Positions 36,351 through 48,546 of a stretch of 64,000 bases of DNA are shown piece by piece. Every line of letters begins with the position of its first letter. Positions within the stretch are counted from its first letter, which is position 1. The stretch comes from Mactromeris polynyma (taxonomy: Eukaryota; Mollusca; Bivalvia; Venerida; Mactridae). Below the pieces are notes generated by a model. It ran no database searches. It was not told where the DNA came from and was given only the letters and a program-made list of their open reading frames with translations. The translations under genes and the position numbers were made by a program. The DNA is taken from assembly GCA_032209605.1 (NCBI GenBank), contig JASFXZ010000053.1, positions 1,798,001 through 1,862,000 on the forward strand. Direction: 5' to 3'.

Positions 36351-37920
36351 TTTAATGCTCTATTTTCATAGAATGGCTTCATAATTGTTACTGAAACACA
36401 CAAATATTTGGTATTTGTTTTTAAATATAATTAAACAAGCACACTTCACTTGTAATAATTTTCTAGTGCAGATATCAGTATTTACTGATGTCAGAAACGT
36501 CACATTTTGCAGTCAGTAATAATATTGTCTATATGCCTTATGGTTATTCCCCTGACGTATGTCATGCCAAGATAAATACGAAATATACTTCTTATATAGG
36601 AAAAGTAAACTAGAACAGGCTAACAAGATTTTTTTATGAATGATGGAACCAAAATTATAAAAAACAAATTTATCCATGCACATACAATGTTTTTCAGAAT
36701 GTATCTATACATAATGCTTTTTTATAAAACCTTGTTGGCATGTGGTAGATTTGTTCATTATCTATATATCCAAGTGTTTCTATATCAAAATTAGGCAAAG
36801 CTAATACAGCTGTTTTCTACAGCAGATATTGCCTTAACATTGGTGTGCATAATATTGTTGACTAGAGTTTTCCAATGTTTTGTATATTTTCCATTTATAT
36901 GTGTCTCAGTGTTTGTTTATATGGGTAACGTTAGTAGTTTATGAACAAAACTAGTGTTCCTGCTAATCACGCTACACATCATGACAAAACAAATCCCGCC
37001 AAATGCTATGTATGAATACACTTACATTTTTATAATGTACTAAATTTAGAACTTTTTAAAAGCTATAACATTACGAAATGTAAAAAGTTAAAAATGTATG
37101 ATAAGTCTGTAAGCCGGTTTTCTTGTGGTGCTTCTCATATGTAAACCCTAGATGTGTCATGCTAACATGGTTATATGCTTTCATTTATATACATTAGATA
37201 CTTATGTTTATTGATTGTGGGTAAACAAATATTAGGTACAGCCAGGACTTTGTAACCATCGGTGTCGTATTGCTATGAATTTGCAAGCATATACCATTTT
37301 TTATCATTTTTATTAGACCAATTTATGAGGCAATCCTAATAGTTAGTTCCCACAATTACAATATTTACCTCTCTTGTTTTGGATTGTTGGCCAAATTGAT
37401 AGGCAAATTATCATAAAGTTTATAGGGAGTATAAAGTAAATGATGCTAAACTAACCAGATATTTAAAAAAAACATTGTTGTACAAAATGTGTTTGTCACA
37501 TGCATACTCTCTCTATATTTTCCCAATTATTCTATACATGGAAATTAACCATATATGAGCTCAACAGTTTGACCTATAAAAATGGCTATGAACAAGACCT
37601 GTATTTTGTACAAGTGGGAACAATCTATTGTTGTTGTTTAGTGTACATTATTATGTTTTACTTTTTATTGATGATCTCAGTTATTTTTAATAAAAGTTTA
37701 GAAATTTTACACACTGTTGTGGCCTATCTTGTGTTGAATATACAATTGTTACTGTTTATAAGCCATCAGTGGGATCATAGCTAACGTGACGAATGTATGT
37801 CACATCTCACAAACTCCACTACTACTGATATGCAGTAAAAATAGCACTAATAGATTTGTGTTTGAATTTTGTTCAGTTAATGCCTTTCCGACAAGTATGA
37901 TCATTTATTAGTCTATACAT
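36351..37920. other. stretch without recognised features
   Basis: AT-rich sequence. The ORF at 37500-37784 has no family likeness or splice signals that convince me. Confidence 0.5.
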
Positions 37921-37924
37921 GATC

Positions 37925-38118
37925 TACCTAGGTTCAATAAGAAGTGTTTCGTCAGTTTTACTGCAAGCAACAGACAGCTTCCACACTTGAAAGTAAGCAG
38001 TGTAGCGCTTGTCATCTTGGAAAGATGAAAATTTACAACTGGGTAGGCCTGAACATGTCACAAACCCATGACCTACAGATGGGTATTCTAGCATGCTACC
38101 AACTGCGCTAGCCATGCC
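37925..38118 (-). mobile_element. tRNA-derived SINE, copy 1
   Basis: On the minus strand 'tggctagcgcagttggtagc' is an A-box region and 'gtcatgggtttgtgac' a weak B box. The body continues to 'cagtaaaactgacgaaacac'. A related body lies at about 38340-38460 ('ttcactgcaagcgattgtag'). Confidence 0.6.
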
Positions 38119-38339
38119 TGTTTAAGTCCAAGTGGATGTTACATGTTATGATTTCCAAGGAATACTACAATGATATGGTAACAATATGGACGCATTTAAT
38201 GCAATATTGTCTTAATCTGAATACTGTACGTCTCAGGTGAGAGTATGGATATGACAAATGCAATCCGAACTAGTAAGGCAAGGTACTACACCTATGGTTA
38301 TAATTAGTTGACTTAGTACAGGGTTCTATAAGGTTGGGT

Positions 38340-38460
38340 TAACACCCAATCAACAGCTTGGATCATCTACACAGGATCTCAATAACCAGTACATTCCTTG
38401 GTTTCACTGCAAGCGATTGTAGGCTTCCCACTTATGTCAGCAGTGGGAGGTAAATGATTC
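38340..38460 (-). mobile_element. SINE body fragment, relative of 37925-38118
   Basis: 'gtttcactgcaagc', 'aggcttccca' and 'agcagtg' line up with the neighbour copy. The tRNA head is lost. Confidence 0.45.
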
Positions 38461-39260
38461 AAAAAGGTTCCTTGACCAGATCACCACCATGACTAGCTAT
38501 ATACATGCAAAAAAGAAGAGTGGTGTGCATTGTGCATCTGTCTGTTAACATATGTTTGGTTTATTGGATGCAATTAGATCCAAATTATGATGTATCTAAT
38601 ATACAAGTAACATATTGTTTTTTTTTCGAAAATCAGCAAGATACCTCCCTACAACACTAGGAAATAACAGATTTGTCCATTGGGCCTATAATCAAGTTTC
38701 TGAACACAGTTGTGCTCACAATTTCCTACCTTTGTAATTACACCTTAGCAAACAAGGAATGCTTGGAAATGCACACTATCCATGCCTCACATTCCGTATA
38801 CATTACACTACACCTATATATAGACATATATTATGTTACAACGCGCTGGTTTTCAGGACTCTCAGTCCTTTGATTATCTGTAACACCGGAAACTTTCGCA
38901 ATGGGTGAATATAAAACACGCTGTTATGTCCTTTGACCCCCATGGCTTTTTCAACAATTTGACAACATAAATATACAGACATTTTTAACATTTTTGTGTT
39001 TCTAAATGATGTCGTTTATGTTGATTTTGCTAGAGTTCTATTTTTGAATTCACATCTCTTGTTTACTTAAGCTCGCAACTGTTCTTCAATTTTAATTCCC
39101 GGATTGAGGGGGGTCATTAATATCTATCTCTTCAAAAGCCAACTTATTATATTGTAAAATATACCAGAATTTTATGAAAATAGTTGGACTCTAGTTTGTT
39201 AACGTGTTCAGTAAACGATTGAATTGACTTTGCCTGAAGATACGAATATTTCATTCTTTG

Positions 39261-39345
39261 TACAGTAAAACCTCGATAATGAGACCACCAACGGGTCCGA
39301 GCTAAAGTGGTCTTAATTTCGAGTTGGTCTCATTATTGAGTTTAG
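39261..39345 (+). mobile_element. MITE family A fragment
   Basis: It has an intact left end 'tacagtaaaacctcgataat' followed by 'gagaccacca' and 'ggtctcattattgagt'; the right half is missing. Confidence 0.65.
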
Positions 39346-39488
39346 TCATATTGCGCGAATGTTGTGTTTTTTTCCAATATATTTGTGTTATTGATAACAC
39401 TTCTGTTTCACATAAATGTAAGGGATTATTAATAATTATAAATAAAAGTTCAATAATGGAACAAAACAGGTTAATAACAGAATATAAT

Positions 39489-39494
39489 TTTATT
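39489..39494 (-). terminator. poly(A) signal for the terminal exon at 39548
   Basis: AATAAA on the minus strand, 54 bases after the stop codon, at the usual spacing for a short 3' UTR. Confidence 0.5.
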
Positions 39495-39547
39495 TGGATG
39501 CATAAAGTACATAAAACTGCGACAATGATTCGTCCGTAATTTAAAGT

Positions 39548-39607
39548 CTAGTTTCTGTCCTCGTAACCTTCCATCAGTTCCGCCTTTCTCTTCAGGATTG
39601 AATGAAC
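39548..39607 (-). CDS. terminal coding exon of an unidentified gene
   Basis: The acceptor 'gctttaattttcag|GTT' is followed by 19 codons (VHSILKRKAELMEGYEDRN) and TAG, then a poly(A) signal. The basic-acidic helix-like tail is plausible protein, but I do not recognise the family. The upstream exons should lie to the right on the minus strand; I could not find a convincing one before 48 kb. It could be a chance splice-like ORF. Confidence 0.45.
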   Translation of the reverse strand, partial: VHSILKRKAELMEGYEDRN

Positions 39608-39801
39608 CTGAAAATTAAAGCATATCAAATATTATAGGTGCATGTTGATATAAAAAAAAATACTAGAAGTGTGTAATGATAATAATAACAGGTAATGCTA
39701 CAGACGGGACAGTTCTATCACTGAAATTACTGGCTTAAACTGTTCTTCAATAATGTAATTTTAACATGTACATTAACAATTATGCAACAAACAGTCTCGC
39801 C

Positions 39802-39938
39802 GTTGATATCAATCGTAACTACTCGGCGGTATCCGGCAAAGCTCGGAATACATACAATCGTAACTACTCGGCGGTATCCGGCAAAGCTCGGAATACATGT
39901 TATTTATATCTCCGAGGTGTTCCGAGTGCGTTGATATC
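39802..39938 (+). repeat. 45-bp tandem duplication flanked by 'gttgatatc'
   Basis: Two identical 45-bp units (39810-39899) contain 'caatcgtaactactcggcgg' and 'tatccggcaaagctcgg'. A direct 9-bp repeat 'gttgatatc' borders the block (39802 and 39930). On the right 'ctccgaggtgttccgag' is a diverged inverted copy of part of the unit. Confidence 0.75.
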
Positions 39939-40810
39939 TATCTACTTAACATACGAGCATTTGTGACTGATAATACTTTTTATGATTCAAAATATAAGTT
40001 TTACTTAAAAATTGAAATTGAGACAAATCTCAATTGAGATTCTTCGAAAATGGTTTAATATAATAAATAATAAGCATGTTATATGTACGAGAGGTGATCC
40101 AGAAATAACCGGATTGTAGCAGTATCTTTTTTATTTTATATAATGATGAAATAATTTTTTTGGCAAATACGCCTCTATTTATGCTTGATCGAAACCCGTA
40201 TATATTAGTTACTTAAACGTGATCGCAATTCCATTTTTCGAATATTTTTTTATTAAACAAGTATTTTTTCACAAAATTGGATTTAATTCCTTTTGCTTCT
40301 AACGCAACCATGGAAACTGCTAAAATGGTACATAGACTGTGCAAAGTTGCCTTGTCGCTCAGATTGTTATCATAGTTTGCACGGAGTCTATATAACCTAC
40401 ACTCTGGATATATATTATTGTAATTTAAGTGTGACGGCCTGATTTTTTACAAAATATATCACATTCTGTTTTAGCATTCATTACGTTCGACAGCGGAAAC
40501 TTGTATACAGTTACGTACAGCATTTACCACAGGTATTTACCCTAAACAACAGTTTACCCGATATACCCAGCTGGTTTTGTTTAGAAGGCAACAATAAATT
40601 CAGATTGCTCGAGCATAAACGTTGAAATGGGAACGTTACATTTCGTCCACGGTCATTCACCTACGTAAAACAGTTATATTGCCGTAAGTTACTGCATTTA
40701 CACAGTAAGTTGAATATTTAGAGTACAAACGTGTACTGCTGCAAAAGTTTACTCGGAGGGACGTTTTTTTGTAAACAATTTTTAACCGTATTGACGGGTT
40801 AAGATATATT

Positions 40811-41156
40811 ATCCAAAATATACTGTGCAGGAATTTTAACTACATCTTGAAAATCTTGATGTCCAAGGTTTTTATAATATTTAAATGCCTCCGTACAACA
40901 TTGGTAGGTACATATTATCATAAAATGTATTTGTTTCAATGAAGGCAAGATAAACAGAATACAAAAAATAGCCAGATCTGGAATGAAAAAAGCGTTTTAA
41001 AGTATTTAAGATGTAACGAGGACACGAAACGTTAAAGTGCCATATATGGTCAAATGTAACTACCAATGTTGTACAGAGGCATTTAAAGAATATAAAAACC
41101 TTGAACACCAAGATTTTCAAGATGTTACAAAAATACCTGTACAGTATATTTTGGAT
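40811..41156. repeat. 346-bp foldback with arms of about 95 bp
   Basis: The left arm starts 'atccaaaatatactgtgcag' and the right arm ends 'ctgtacagtatattttggat'. The arms also pair through 'cttgaaaatcttg' and 'aaggtttttat'. There are several mismatches, so it is old. The centre is unique and non-coding. Confidence 0.8.
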
Positions 41157-41934
41157 CACATTAATTTGATTGATATCTGGTTATATAACTTGGTTTTTCC
41201 TTTCTTTAATCAAACAAACCATTGCACAAGCAGTTAATCATTGTAAGAGAACGCAAAACGCAACTTAATGTATACGAAAATGCAAATTTAGCACATTTGA
41301 AACCTACAAAAACCGATTGGTGACTTCATTGTTGAATTATTTATGATTTCAACAAAAATGAAATACATGTAGTGATAAATAAAATTACTAACTACACGGG
41401 TTCAAAATTCTTCGACATTCTAGGTGGCGGCCCCACGCGTCATGCCGATGGATTACTAAAGCGCTCTCATGCATTTGGCCATTACGGGGCACGTAAACTG
41501 CCCAGGAGCTACATGACGATGTGACCCTTGGGCACCAAACAAAACACGAACATCGAATTGTTAAAATAAGCAAACGCTGTTTTCAAAGAAGGTCGCCATG
41601 GTAGTTTTGGTAGCGGTCCATTGCGTAACGTAATTACAACGTTATAGTTAGCTTACATTAACCTGTGCATGTAGAAGTACATCTACGTCCTTCACGAATT
41701 AAGGAATATTCATCAGACCATGGTTGATATGAAATGTCACCAGTTAACTATGATTCAATGTTGTTTATTCAAAGTTCAATGACCCACTGTCGTAACGTAG
41801 TCAAATTTCATAACCGCAAGTGTATTCATTTGTTGTATTAAATCACCGACTTACTAAGTTCATTGAAAACAATTAGGTAATTAAATGTCTCATAACGCAC
41901 GTCTGTAACGTAAAACATATCTTTCAAACGTAAA

Positions 41935-42115
41935 TACAGTAAAACCTCACTTAAAGAACACCTCATTATAAGACCGCCTAAAAAATAAGAATACACGTTA
42001 AGTCCATTTTCAGTGTTTTGCTCTTTATTCAACCTCAATATTAAGACCAACTCAATATTAAGACTAGTTTTTCAAGGGATCCATGGGTGGTCTTATTATT
42101 GAGGTTTTACAGTAT
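41935..42115. mobile_element. MITE family A, full copy (181 bp)
   Basis: The left end is 'tacagtaaaacctcactta' and the right end 'tgaggttttacagta', bounded by TA. The interior has 'attttcagtgttttgctctt' and 'aatattaagaccaact'. Confidence 0.83.
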
Positions 42116-42595
42116 GTCTATTTGTAACGTTTGTGTCTGTCTTAAAGCGACATTACATGCTATAATATTATGTAACTAATGTAGATATTAAAAGAAAATA
42201 CTTTTGCCGACGAAAATCATTTTATTAATTATATCTGTCGTAATTTGCCTTAGATACTTTGACCCCTTAACGTTCATCGAAGAATCTTTGCTGTCAATGA
42301 AGAACTCAATGCATCAGCTGTTGAATTTGATGATTTCTGACCTGAAAATCCGCCTTTAAAACGTCCTGGATATAATGAAACTTAATGTCATTAATCTTTA
42401 GTAACCAAAACGATACATTAGAGCATCTGTCAAGATACGTGCTATCGTTTTGATGGCTAAACTCGGTTAAGAAACACAACTAACGGACTGTGTTTGAGTC
42501 AAATGAACTGCAAATCGCACATTTTTAACGACCTTATCGCCATCTGAAAAGAGAAAAGTCAGACCGCTTTAATACTGAATGTAATATGTCTATTT

Positions 42596-42798
42596 GTGCG
42601 CTGCTAGGGGACTTACAACATCTTATGTAAGTGACGTCAATTCAAGATAACGCAACATCAATATCACTATTTAAATACAGGAAACAATATGTACATGTAC
42701 TACATAATTTTGGTGACTTCGTTTACATACTGCCATATGACGTTTTCTGGAAATGACGTCACTTAAAGAAGAGGTTGGAAATCGTACAGCGGCGCTCA
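42596..42798 (-). mobile_element. MITE family D (CRE-bearing), copy 1
   Basis: It is inverted relative to the next copy. The right arm on the minus strand starts 'gagcgccgctgtacgatttc' and carries AGTGACGTCATTT. The left arm contains 'gtaagtgacgtcaattc'. About 200 bp; the middle has diverged. Confidence 0.78.
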
Positions 42799-42918
42799 TT
42801 TGTAACGTTTGCTTACTAGTATTTATAGAGCGTTAGCATGCGACGTTTCTTTTCGGCAACTTAAAAAAGCAAAATATTGTCTGAATAAAGTTGTTCTGTT
42901 TAGCGCCAATACGTTATA

Positions 42919-42950
42919 AAGTAAAACCTCAATTATAAAACCACCATTGC
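42919..42950 (+). mobile_element. MITE family A end, solo
   Basis: 'aagtaaaacctcaattataa' and 'aaccaccattg' match the family A left end. They are followed by an unrelated repeat fragment starting 'ggcccgtagccag'. Confidence 0.5.
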
Positions 42951-43090
42951 AGGCCCGTAGCCAGAGGCAAAATTAAACCGAAGCAATGAATTCGGGTGTT
43001 CTGGGGGTCCTCACCCGGTGGAAAATGCGTATAGAACTTTATTAGACTTCCAATATGCAATTAGAAGTATATCTATGTGATATTGAACAT

Positions 43091-43292
43091 TGAGCGCCGC
43101 TGTACGATTTCCAACCTCTTCTTTAAGTGACGTCATTTCCAGAAAACGTCACATGTGACGTCACCATGTACTGACAGTAAGCAATATGGAGTAAATATTG
43201 TTTTCTGCTTGCAAATAATGTCATCACATGTTGCGTTTTCTTGAAATGACGTCACTTACGGAAGAGGTTGTAAATCCCATAGCAGCGCTCAT
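43091..43292 (+). mobile_element. MITE family D (CRE-bearing), copy 2
   Basis: Terminal arms of about 60 bp: left 'tgagcgccgctgtacgattt', right mirrored 'atgagcgctgctatgggatt'. TGACGTCA occurs three times (near 43128, 43155 and 43247). Non-coding. Confidence 0.88.
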
Positions 43293-44714
43293 TTTATACA
43301 TGTTCATGCAATTCTTCCTACATTCTATTTATCTATTTATTCATAATATTGTGGTTGCCTCGGTGTGCCTCAACATAGCAGAACGGGCGTGCAGTGGTGG
43401 TCCATTTCATCATTTCATACATGAAAGCTTGTATACATGTTAATACAGTGTTATTAACGAGGCGGACTTATTTAAGTGAGATTTAAGAGGTGTCGCTGAA
43501 AGATTTTTCTTTGATTTCACTAAATAATTACGTATGTGATAATTTGCATCTTTATCAGCGCCTTGTACGATTTTTGTCTTATTTTATTGAATACTTGTTT
43601 GAATTTCGCATCCTGTTACTCCGAGTCTTGTAATATGTTTATTGATCTTACAATGCGCGCATTAAAATTAATCGAGAACCCAACAGTAATGAGTAACCGC
43701 CCTTATATTGAAATGTAACTTTTCGGCCTATATTTGAGACCTTTAATTCATGCGTGAAAACGTTATAAATACACTTGGGGGTTAATCAGGTGATGCAATA
43801 ACGATGTCATTTTTGTATTGTAGCAATATTTTTACTCATAAAACTCACCTATCAATTACGATCAAACAGCGGTCAACGACCTTACACATATCTTTAAGGG
43901 TGTGCTACCCAGTACAGCACGTCAAATACGGCGCTATCGTTCTCCTACAAACGTTGTAATCAGAACTGAAATAAATACTTGCGAAATTCACCCGAGCATT
44001 AGTATTGTAGCTTAACTGTACCAGCAGGCAATCTATATTCGGTAATCATTGTAAACAGACGTAAATATTTTGTGAGGTTTAAACGAAAACATGACGCTAA
44101 GATACTTAATAGGTAAGTCTGATTTAAAATATTTATTTCTCTAATGACTTGTCTTATATTTACTTCATGCACTTTCAAACAGGGTTTAGAAAAGGCGTAA
44201 TTTTCGTTATATTTCATAAGTCATTGACATTTCGATTATAAAGGAGATCCCCACGAAAGTGCTGATTAGTTTCGATATTGTTTCATGTTGATATAAATAT
44301 TAATTAAGTATTTTAATATTAGACAGTACTTGTAACACATTCCTGACTTTATGTTGACAGTTGGCATTGCATGTTTTATATCGAATGCATAAAACAATGA
44401 CGGAAAAAATGCTGTAATAATGTAAACATGTATAAACAACAAAACGCGTCGAGGCGTTCGAAAAAAAAGGAAATGTACAATTAGAAACCTCTGTCAAAAC
44501 GCTATGAAAGTACATGTGTATTTAATTTTCAAGTGAAAGATTTGGTGTACAACAATTTTCCATTTTGACCGAATTATGTCTCGTTATACGTGAAATGGTA
44601 AATACCTTGATTAATTCAATCTAGCGTAATGTCGATATAATATTATGTTAAATTTTATGTACAAACGATCAACATGTTCGAGTAACATCATGACATAATG
44701 TGTACGAGTGCTCT
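43293..44714. other. stretch without recognised features
   Basis: No splice-consistent exon and no repeat that I can name. Confidence 0.5.
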
Positions 44715-44965
44715 AAACCACAATAGTTCGACCACCATTGGGACCCTTGAAAACCGATCTTATATATTGAGTTGGACTTAATATTGAGGTTGAATAAAGA
44801 TAAAAATAGTGAAAATCGAGGGCTCAACGCAAGACTATTGTAACTCCTATATATTTATATAGGAGTTACGATAGTCTAGCACTGAACCCTCGAAATGGAC
44901 GATCGTGTTCTTAATTTTGAGATTGTCTTATGATTGAGGTGAACTTTGAGTGATATTTTACTGTA
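44715..44965 (+). mobile_element. MITE family A, diverged copy split by a palindrome
   Basis: 'accaccattgggacccttga' and 'aataaagataaaaatagtga' lie left of the insertion, and 'tgttcttaattttgaga' and 'tgatattttactgta' lie right of it. The order matches 10596-10768 once 44817-44892 is taken out. Confidence 0.75.
44817..44892. mobile_element. 76-bp palindrome, copy 2, nested in a MITE
   Basis: 'cgagggctcaacgcaagact' is mirrored by 'ctgaaccctcg'; the inner arm 'gtaactcctatata' is perfect. It is the same family as 24511-24597. The flanks read 'gaaaat' and 'aaatgg', so a target duplication of about AAAT is likely. Confidence 0.85.
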
Positions 44966-44977
44966 AGTTTATAATCA

Positions 44978-45055
44978 TACAGTACGACCTCTCTGAACAA
45001 CATCAATTTGGAGATATAAAGTTTGGCTGTTGTAGAGAGGTGTTTGCTCAAGACA
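44978..45055 (+). mobile_element. MITE family B, short copy
   Basis: 'tacagtacgacctctctgaa' and 'gttgtagagaggtgtttgct' form an imperfect inverted pair about 75 bp apart. Confidence 0.5.
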
Positions 45056-45707
45056 GAACAGTCATCCAAACTGATTAGTATAAGTTGAAAATGAATAACA
45101 GTATGACCGAACATAACAAATATATTCACCAATATTGTTGAATAACGGCGTTAATCGTCAACACACTATCTTGAATGACAGTTTCTTTTATTTGTAAGAT
45201 TTCTATATATTTCATTGAATAAAGTGTGAGATATTCAAGTATTATGAAACGTTAACACTAGCTGCATGAACGTTTTGGTATCTAAAAGGAACATTAACAT
45301 ATACTACCTAACTTAAAGCTACATACAATTTTTCTTTATTCTAAAATAGTCGATTGCTGAAATTATGTCACGGCGATACGTGAATGAACTCCTCGCTATG
45401 TTTATCACGCAATACACCTAAGCGAGTCACGCACCACTGGCTATACGTATCATGTTTAGCTAATTCAGGCAATATTAAAGAATGTTAGTTTGCAGTAACA
45501 CGGTCGACTCATCGACATTGCCACAGATTCAAATTATTCCTGGCTTCTCTGCGCTGGATTTTTCTAGTGTCTAAAAAATAAAATACTCAATAAAGGTCTC
45601 AATAAACCTATCGACAAACGCTCCATTCCCCCTTAATATATATACTGGAAGGATACAGACACGCTGGGTGAACTTCAGATCTACATTATTCGACTATCAT
45701 CAGAGAT

Positions 45708-45886
45708 ACAGTCGAACCTCGTGAATTCGCCAGCCTTCTATCCGAATACTTGACACATCCGAAATATAGATCAGGTCATAATGTCTCTTTTTAGGCACGT
45801 CGAATTGAAATGGGCTATTCGAAACTAAATATTATTCGAAATATTTTTTGGACCCGATGAATTCGAATGAACGAGGGCCAACCGTA
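45708..45886. mobile_element. MITE, 179 bp, ends 'tacagtcgaacctcg'
   Basis: The right end 'cgagggccaaccgta' mirrors the left with mismatches, and TA borders both. The interior has 'attcgaa' words. It resembles pogo/Tigger-type ends (inference) but is distinct from family A. Confidence 0.7.
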
Positions 45887-48300
45887 TATGATTTTTAGAG
45901 TCTGCGTTAAGATGCATCATTATTAGTTATGTTGACAAAAAGTCTTACTGTTTTGCCTTACGGAGAACCAATTTATCGACGCGCTCGTAATTTAAAACCG
46001 CTCTAAAACGATTATCGCGTTCTTGGAGTGAATTGGGCGATTGTGTGTCTCTACTGTATAAAGTGCTGTTTCTACGGCGGTACGGTGCAGATGGAGGCGC
46101 ACGGCTCTGTCCTTACGTCGTGACGTCACATGAGGATGGTCAGGTGGTGGCGGTCAATCAGTGATCATTCATGTGACTCTGAAACATCTTACAAGACGTT
46201 CTATTTTCGAAACATGCACACCAAACTGCGTAGCAAACAGATCTTGTTGCTGTCGTTGCATTAGAAGTGCAATTATGCGACTCCATTCAACTTCGGTGAG
46301 GCGTAACATGGTCGTAGTTATATTATCTTTATCTATAACAGCAGATTATGCTGTATATATGTACAGAGTACAATGTAGTGTGAATTTGAATTTGGACGAA
46401 GCCCACTCGATGATGGTTCAAGCGGTTTTCGTGTTTTAAAACAATCAGGTAGTCACACATGCACTTGTAGCGTATACAGCCAGCCTCTTTGCAACTGTGC
46501 TTTATCATTGTGGCTACACCACACCCTGGTCAAGCGTCACTAAGGCTGTACACAGGATGTAATGCGTGTTACACAGGAAGTAGTTCGACCGAGAATTACA
46601 TGTACAGCTTCAGTCCAAAGGGTTATATAAGTACAACAAAATGTATGACAATGCGTATTTTATACGTCCACTCTATGAATAGGCGTACCACAAACAAACA
46701 ATGGTTTTAAATATTCCCTTTTCAGCTATTTTATTCTTTGACTAATAAGTTTCCTTTCGTGCCAAGATATACTTTGAAAAAAACAACATAATGATACTGT
46801 CTACTTGAAATCGCCTTGTCATTTAAGTAAAAGACATTTAAACATCACTATATTCGAAGGTACTTTAAGTACACATTCAGATTGCCAATTGCTTTTACCA
46901 TGAACTCAGTCAAGTTCCCATATACTCAGCGGTCCGAGTTTTGTAATATATAAAACGTATCGCGGACAATAAAAATACTTTGAGTGCTTTGATAGCGAAT
47001 GTAGTGTTTGACTACTTAGGTCAACGAATGCACGAACTGACTTACTGTCCAAAAATACGTATACGGTCACTCACTCCTAACTCTCGAACAGGTCACTTGT
47101 GTTGTTTTTGTCAAGTTACGGTCACATCAGCCGGATTTAACCGCGTATCTATCAGGGTCATTTGTTGACCGGTGAGGAGGACAACGACTTCCCTTGACCA
47201 TGTACAAATTAAGACATAAATCATCATACATTACCAAATGATTATACGAGTTTCAGGGGGAGGGGGGATCCCACAAATCATGTCGAACAATTTTGAGCGT
47301 TTAAATCAGTCATCTACTTGAATGCAAATTTATTGACAAAAGAATTATATAAACCTGGTCGTATATCTACACTTAAATGTATTTATACAGTGTGTTCCTA
47401 CCAGTAATACAAGAACCCGTAAAGAAACTTATGTACAAATGTATTAAATAACAAGATTAACATCAACAAAATATAAGTAGACGATATCTAGTCTCCAATT
47501 GTTACATAACTTGAATATAGTTGAATATACATGTTACGACATTAAAACGCAACTGAAAATTAAGCTCACTGTGACGTTACAAAGAAATAGAGGATATTTG
47601 TGTGTCTCGGAGCAAGGTAGAAAGTTATTTCACCGAGTGAGCAGCCGACAGAATATTTGCACGAGGGGCGAAGGCACGAGCGAAACATTAAGTCAGATGC
47701 TCAGAGGTGAAATAACTCGATCTTACACTGAAACATACAAATATTATATTTATTTCATGCTTCATATTGTTATTGTTTACTCCTTAATTACATGAAATAT
47801 CCATGTTGAATGCCTTAATTTATATGACATCATTATCGCATTGATAATCTCATTGTGAATTATCAGATAATAATTCCCCGTTATTCTGCGGTAAACCACC
47901 GAAAAGCAAGAAATAAAATTACATAAATTCATTCTAAATTTCATTAATAGTGCAATTAAGAATAGCAGGTCCCCGTTTAGTTTCATTACGATTTGAACCA
48001 GAATTTATTAATTTGTACTAACTGTCCAACGTTTTAAATAGACGGCACGTACAGAGTAATGCCTGATTAGTGTAGTTAATTGTTAATGGTGTTAAGTATA
48101 GATTATATATATAGACAGTTCATTGGAAACACTTTTTGGTTACTTTCGGATAAAATGGTTAAGTACTCGCATGTCTCAGGTTACTCTACATGTAATATAT
48201 TTGTGTAATATACAAGACATTGTGTATATATACGTACATAATATATACATGTATACAGTATGAACTGTGTTACACGTACCACGTTACAAATAATTTGATG
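45887..48300. other. stretch without a recognised exon
   Basis: The upstream exons of the secreted-protein gene at 48422 may lie here or further left. I see one small inverted repeat (47624-47717). The ORF at 46161-46439 contains a hydrophobic run but no usable donor in the right phase. Confidence 0.45.
47624..47717. repeat. 94-bp inverted-repeat element
   Basis: The left 'gttatttcaccgagtgagca' is mirrored by 'tgctcagaggtgaaataac' at the right, with a CG-rich interior 'cgaggggcgaaggcacgagc'. A small MITE is likely. Confidence 0.65.
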
Positions 48301-48360
48301 AATACAGTAAAACACCGCTCGAAGACCACCTCAGTTTTTTGTCATTATTAAGAATCAACG
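48301..48360 (+). mobile_element. MITE family A remnant
   Basis: 'tacagtaaaacaccgctcga' and 'agaccacctcag' match the family A left end, 60 bp before the first seen exon of the secreted-protein gene. Confidence 0.5.
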
Positions 48361-48421
48361 AAGAATTATGTGGTTTTGCTTTCACATTCGGTTGTAGCTT
48401 TAATATTCATGTTATTTTCAG

Positions 48422-48546
48422 GATGTGTGTCGATGTTAACGGTGTTCCTACACGGAGCCAGCTCATCACATTGTGGTGCCTCCAACTATTCCGATATAAT
48501 AAGCTTTCCTAAATTTCCGCTCAAGTACGGGGATCTCCTCGGAAAG
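48422..48546 (+). CDS. secreted-protein gene, first exon seen
   Basis: The acceptor is 'catgttattttcag|GA' and the donor 'GGAAAG|GTTCGT'. The reading frame needs one base from an upstream exon. It is open through the acceptor as well (a hydrophobic IFMLFSG precedes it), so a start in this same exon cannot be fully excluded. Confidence 0.6.

Noticed and set aside
37500..37784. 94-codon hydrophobic ORF
   Set aside because: AT-rich composition bias, no family likeness and no splice or poly(A) context.
41388..41640. Candidate minus-strand first exon (ATGGCGACC at about 41600) for the orphan exon at 39548
   Set aside because: The frame closes after about 12 codons and no canonical donor precedes the stop.
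46161..46439. ORF with hydrophobic run as the missing signal-peptide exon of the 48-55 kb gene
   Set aside because: No donor in the phase required by the exon at 48422, and no other support.
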